Positions 5,429 to 8,197 of a stretch of 8,197 nt of DNA are shown here, one piece after another; within the stretch, counting starts at the first letter, position 1; the number at the start of each line of letters is the position of its first letter. Source of the DNA: Ruminococcus sp. UBA5884. Its GTDB lineage: Bacteria; Bacillota; Clostridia; Oscillospirales; Ruminococcaceae. A program made the translations under genes and the position numbers. Below the pieces are notes generated by a model. The model saw only the letters and a program-made list of their open reading frames with translations. It ran no database searches and was not told where the DNA came from. The stretch lies in contig DJFA01000076.1 in assembly GCA_002431975.1 (NCBI GenBank), positions 1 through 8,197 on the forward strand, read 5' to 3'.

Positions 5429-6000
5429 TGATTCTTATGATTGATAATTATGACAGCTTTACATATAATCTTTATCAGCTTGCAGGAAGCATTGATTCCG
5501 ATATAAAAGTTGTACGTAATGATGCAGTTACAATTGATGAGATAAGAAAAATCAACCCTTCGCATATTATAATTTCACCGGGGCCGGGATATCCGAAAAA
5601 TGCAGGAATAAGCGAAAAGGCAGCAGATGAACTCAGAAATGAATTTCCGATACTTGGAATATGCCTTGGACATCAGGCTATATGTGAAGTAAATGGTGCT
5701 GAAATATGCCATGCGGTAAAGCTTATCCACGGAAAGAAAACTCCTGTAAAGATTGATACATCATCAGCAATATTCAAAGGTCTTGAGGAAATTGAAGAAG
5801 TTGCAAGATATCATTCGCTTATCGCAAAAAAGGAAACTCTTCCGGATAATCTTGAGGTTATTTCAGAGGATATGCAGGGAGAAGTAATGGCTGTAAAGGT
5901 AAAAGGCTGTGAGGTTTACGGACTTCAGTTTCACCCTGAATCCATTCTTACAAAGCATGGATATACTATGATTAAAAATTTTCTTGATATAAAACTGTAA
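5428..6000 (+). CDS. trpG: Anthranilate synthase component II, glutamine amidotransferase
   Basis: TrpG hydrolyses glutamine and passes the ammonia to TrpE. The 190 residues form a complete stand-alone class I amidotransferase domain, not fused to TrpE or TrpD. Landmarks are the N-terminal MIDNYDSFTYNL (4-15), IISPGPGYP (48-56), the nucleophile elbow GICLGHQ (77-83) with Cys79, RYHSL (127-131), and the FHPES end motif (168-172) with His169 and Glu171 completing the triad. The ribosome site GGAGGTGA (5413-5420) lies within the end of trpE, 7 nt from the ATG, and the genes overlap by one base (TGATG). This coupling suits a 1:1 complex. The protein might also serve PabB in folate synthesis, as in some Firmicutes; that cannot be judged here. 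Confidence 0.96.
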   Translation: MILMIDNYDSFTYNLYQLAGSIDSDIKVVRNDAVTIDEIRKINPSHIIISPGPGYPKNAGISEKAADELRNEFPILGICLGHQAICEVNGAEICHAVKLIHGKKTPVKIDTSSAIFKGLEEIEEVARYHSLIAKKETLPDNLEVISEDMQGEVMAVKVKGCEVYGLQFHPESILTKHGYTMIKNFLDIKL

Positions 6001-6018
6001 TGAAAGGATTGATTTTTT

Positions 6019-7032
6019 ATGATTAAAGAAGCTATAAAGGAAATTGCTGAAGGAAAAAATCTTTCATATGAAACGGCTGAAGCTGTTATGAATGAGATAA
6101 TGAGCGGAAAGGCTTCAGATATTGAAATATCATCATATCTTACAGCTTTGAGAATGAAAGGTGAAACAACTGATGAAATTACTGCCTGTGCGGAGGGTAT
6201 GAGAAAAGCCGGAATACATCTTAAACATGATGGTATGGAAGTGCTTGAAATAGTCGGAACAGGCGGAGATGAAGCGTTTACATTCAATATCTCAACAGTT
6301 TCAGGTTTTGTTGTATCAGCAGCAGGAGTGCCTGTTGCAAAGCATGGCAACAGAAGCGTATCAAGCAAATGCGGAGCTGCTGACTGTCTTGAAAGTCTTG
6401 GTGTAAAGCTTGATATACCAGTTGAAAAAAGTGAGAAAATACTCCGTGATATAGGTATGTGCTTTATGTTTGCACAGAAATATCATTCATCAATGAAATA
6501 TGTTGCTCCTGTAAGAAAAGCACTTGGACTCAGAACAGTATTCAATATTTTAGGCCCTCTTGCAAATCCGGCTGACGCTGAATATCAGCTTATGGGAGTA
6601 TATGATGAAAAGCTTTTAAGACCTATGGCAGAAGTTCTTTCAAAACTTGGAGTAAAAAGAGCCATGACAGTTCACGGCGGTGATGGTCTTGATGAGATAA
6701 CAATGACAACAGTTACAAAAGCCTGCCTTGTTGATAACGGAAAAATTACTGAAATGGTTATAAATCCTGAAGATTACGGATTCAGACTCTGTAAATCAGA
6801 TGAGCTTGTCGGAGGAAATCCTCAGATTAATAAACAGATAGCTCTTGATATACTCAGCGGCAAAGAAAAAGGTGCAAAACGTGATGTTGTAATTCTCAAT
6901 TCAGCAGTATGCCTTTTTATAGCAGGAAAAGGTACAATTGCTGAATGCATTGATATTGCACAAAAACAGATTGACAGCGGCAAGGCTATGAAACAGCTTG
7001 AAATGTTTGTAAAGCTTTCAAATGAGGAATAA
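6019..7032 (+). CDS. trpD: Anthranilate phosphoribosyltransferase
   Basis: TrpD joins anthranilate to phosphoribosyl pyrophosphate, giving phosphoribosylanthranilate and pyrophosphate. At 337 residues it is the usual length for a single-domain enzyme. Visible motifs are the glycine-rich GTGGD (80-84) and NIST (90-93), which bind the PRPP phosphates. KHGNRSVSSKCGAADCLE (108-125) and the anthranilate-channel region with KYHSSMKYVAPVRKALG (154-170) follow. Next are NILGPLANP (176-184) and HGGDGLDE (219-226), whose final Asp-Glu pair binds magnesium. The ATG at 6019 follows GAAAGGA (6002-6008) at 10 nt, 18 bases after the trpG stop. Pyrimidine-nucleoside phosphorylases share this fold, but the anthranilate-site residues and operon settle the call. 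Confidence 0.97.
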   Translation: MIKEAIKEIAEGKNLSYETAEAVMNEIMSGKASDIEISSYLTALRMKGETTDEITACAEGMRKAGIHLKHDGMEVLEIVGTGGDEAFTFNISTVSGFVVSAAGVPVAKHGNRSVSSKCGAADCLESLGVKLDIPVEKSEKILRDIGMCFMFAQKYHSSMKYVAPVRKALGLRTVFNILGPLANPADAEYQLMGVYDEKLLRPMAEVLSKLGVKRAMTVHGGDGLDEITMTTVTKACLVDNGKITEMVINPEDYGFRLCKSDELVGGNPQINKQIALDILSGKEKGAKRDVVILNSAVCLFIAGKGTIAECIDIAQKQIDSGKAMKQLEMFVKLSNEE

Positions 7033-7034
7033 AT

Positions 7035-7823
7035 ATGGCTGATATACTTAAAATTCTTGCAGATTCGACTCTTGAAAGAGTAAGAAAATCAAAGGAAATA
7101 ATATCTCCTGATGAGATGATGGAAAAAGCTTTTTCAGTTCCAAAGGGAAATTTTGAATTTGAAAAGGCTCTTGATAAAAAGGATACAATGGCATTTATAT
7201 GCGAGGTTAAAAAAGCATCACCGTCAAAAAATATAATTGCAGAATATTTTCCGTATAAGGAAATTGCGTCTGAATATGAAAAAGCAGGTGCTGACTGCAT
7301 ATCAGTACTTACTGAACCGGAATATTTCAAGGGCGATATAAAATATCTTGATGAAATTACAGATATCGTATCAGTTCCGGTTATAAGAAAAGATTTTACT
7401 ATTGATGAATATATGATATATGAAGCACATACAGCCGGAGCAAAGGCGGTACTTCTTATATGTTCACTGCTTGATACTGATACGCTGAAAAAATATATAT
7501 CCGTATGCGATAAGCTTGGAATTACAGCACTTGTTGAAGCTCATGACAAAGATGAAATAAAATCAGCTCTGAAAGCAGGAGCGAGAGTTATAGGCGTAAA
7601 TAACAGAAATCTTAAAACATTTGAGGTTGATATTGAAAATTCAGTAAATCTCAGAAAAAATATTCCGGAAAATATTCTGTTTGTGGCAGAAAGCGGCATA
7701 AAAACTCCCGATGATATTGCAAGACTCCGTGAAGCAGGCACAAATGCAGTTCTTATCGGTGAAACTCTTATGCGTTCTGAAAATAAAAAGGAATGCCTTG
7801 ACTATCTGAAAGGAGTTTTATGA
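7035..7823 (+). CDS. trpC: Indole-3-glycerol-phosphate synthase
   Basis: TrpC closes and decarboxylates the carboxyphenylamino-deoxyribulose phosphate made by TrpF, giving indole-3-glycerol phosphate. The 262-residue TIM barrel is a single-domain form, not fused to TrpF. Residues corresponding to known catalytic positions are all visible: Glu57 and Lys59 in CEVKKASPSK (56-65), Lys119 in VIRKDF (116-121), Glu168 in ALVEAH (165-170), Asn189/190 in GVNNRNL (187-193), and Glu219-Ser220 in VAESGIK (217-223). Other landmarks are LTEPEYFKG (92-100) and IGETLM (241-246). The ATG at 7035 lies two bases after the trpD stop and uses GAGGA (7024-7028) inside trpD. The TGA overlaps the trpF ATG as ATGA, so translation is probably coupled on both sides. 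Confidence 0.97.
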   Translation: MADILKILADSTLERVRKSKEIISPDEMMEKAFSVPKGNFEFEKALDKKDTMAFICEVKKASPSKNIIAEYFPYKEIASEYEKAGADCISVLTEPEYFKGDIKYLDEITDIVSVPVIRKDFTIDEYMIYEAHTAGAKAVLLICSLLDTDTLKKYISVCDKLGITALVEAHDKDEIKSALKAGARVIGVNNRNLKTFEVDIENSVNLRKNIPENILFVAESGIKTPDDIARLREAGTNAVLIGETLMRSENKKECLDYLKGVL

Positions 7824-8197
7824 CTAAAATAAAAATATGCGGTCTTTCAAGGACAGATGATATTGAATTTTGCAACAGATTAAAACCTGATTTTATAGGA
7901 TTTGTATTCTTTAAGAAAAGTATAAGAAATATATCTTTTAATCAAGCTGAAAAGCTTAAATCAATGCTTGATGATAATATTCATTCAGTCGGAGTTTTCG
8001 TAAATGAGGATATCAGTTTTATAGAAAATCTTTGCAGAAGAAATATTATTGACATGATACAGCTTCATGGAAATGAAAATGATGAGTATATTATGAATCT
8101 TAAACAGCTTACTGACAAACCGGTAATAAAAGCAGTAAGAGTAAAATCTGCTGATGAAATATATAAGGCAGATGAACTTCCATGTGATTTTCTGCTG
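7820..8197 (+). CDS. trpF: Phosphoribosylanthranilate isomerase, truncated by window end
   Basis: TrpF isomerises phosphoribosylanthranilate to the deoxyribulose phosphate used by TrpC. Only the first 126 codons are present; the frame is open at the edge, and the family is usually about 200 residues. Landmarks are KICGL (5-9) with the presumed catalytic Cys7, GFVF (27-30), the S-x-R-x-x-S segment (34-39), VGVFVN (57-62), IQLHG (80-84) and IKAVRV (103-108). The visible part stops at CDFLL, where the family usually places its catalytic Asp next. In the phosphate-side segment the usual SPR is SIR, and the residue before it is Lys rather than a small residue; this is probably lineage variation. 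The ATG overlaps the trpC stop by four bases, and GAAAGGAG (7808-7815) lies only 4 nt upstream. Confidence 0.95.
   Translation, partial: MTKIKICGLSRTDDIEFCNRLKPDFIGFVFFKKSIRNISFNQAEKLKSMLDDNIHSVGVFVNEDISFIENLCRRNIIDMIQLHGNENDEYIMNLKQLTDKPVIKAVRVKSADEIYKADELPCDFLL

Overview
The window looks like chromosomal DNA from a low-GC, spore-forming member of the Clostridia, possibly Ruminococcus-like (the genus is a guess from style). Evidence: AT-rich sequence, strong AGGAGG-type ribosome binding sites, a T-box leader, a class II fructose-bisphosphate aldolase, and both subunits of dipicolinate synthase, an enzyme of endospore formation. All recognised genes are on the + strand.

Layout. Bases 1-802 hold no convincing gene. 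They contain a terminator-like hairpin at the left edge (5-45), a perfect 17-bp AT-rich palindrome (146-183), and an array of four hairpins repeated every ~84 bp (367-715). Bases 803-919 encode an unrecognised 38-residue single-pass membrane peptide. fba (1035-1898) has its own promoter and a strong terminator (1929-1966), so it appears to be a single-gene unit. dpaA-dpaB (2062-3505) form an overlapping pair with a candidate late-sporulation promoter. Bases 3506-3973 hold a small hairpin, a perfect-consensus sigma-A promoter and a tryptophan-type T-box leader ending in a terminator. The tryptophan operon follows: trpE, trpG, trpD, trpC and the first 126 codons of trpF, which runs off the right edge.

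How it works together. TrpE/TrpG make anthranilate from chorismate. TrpD adds the phosphoribosyl group, TrpF isomerises, and TrpC closes the indole ring to give indole-3-glycerol phosphate. Tryptophan synthase (trpB, trpA) would be expected just beyond the window. The T-box carries a UGG specifier after GAA, so uncharged tRNA-Trp should permit read-through into trpE. TrpE also keeps the LLES feedback-site motif, giving a second level of control. DpaA/DpaB supply dipicolinic acid to the spore core and belong to a different programme. fba is central glycolysis and has a more biased codon choice than its neighbours.

No wholly new system is evident among the protein genes. The least explained part is the repeat array at 367-715, where the arms of neighbouring units show paired base changes that preserve a hairpin.
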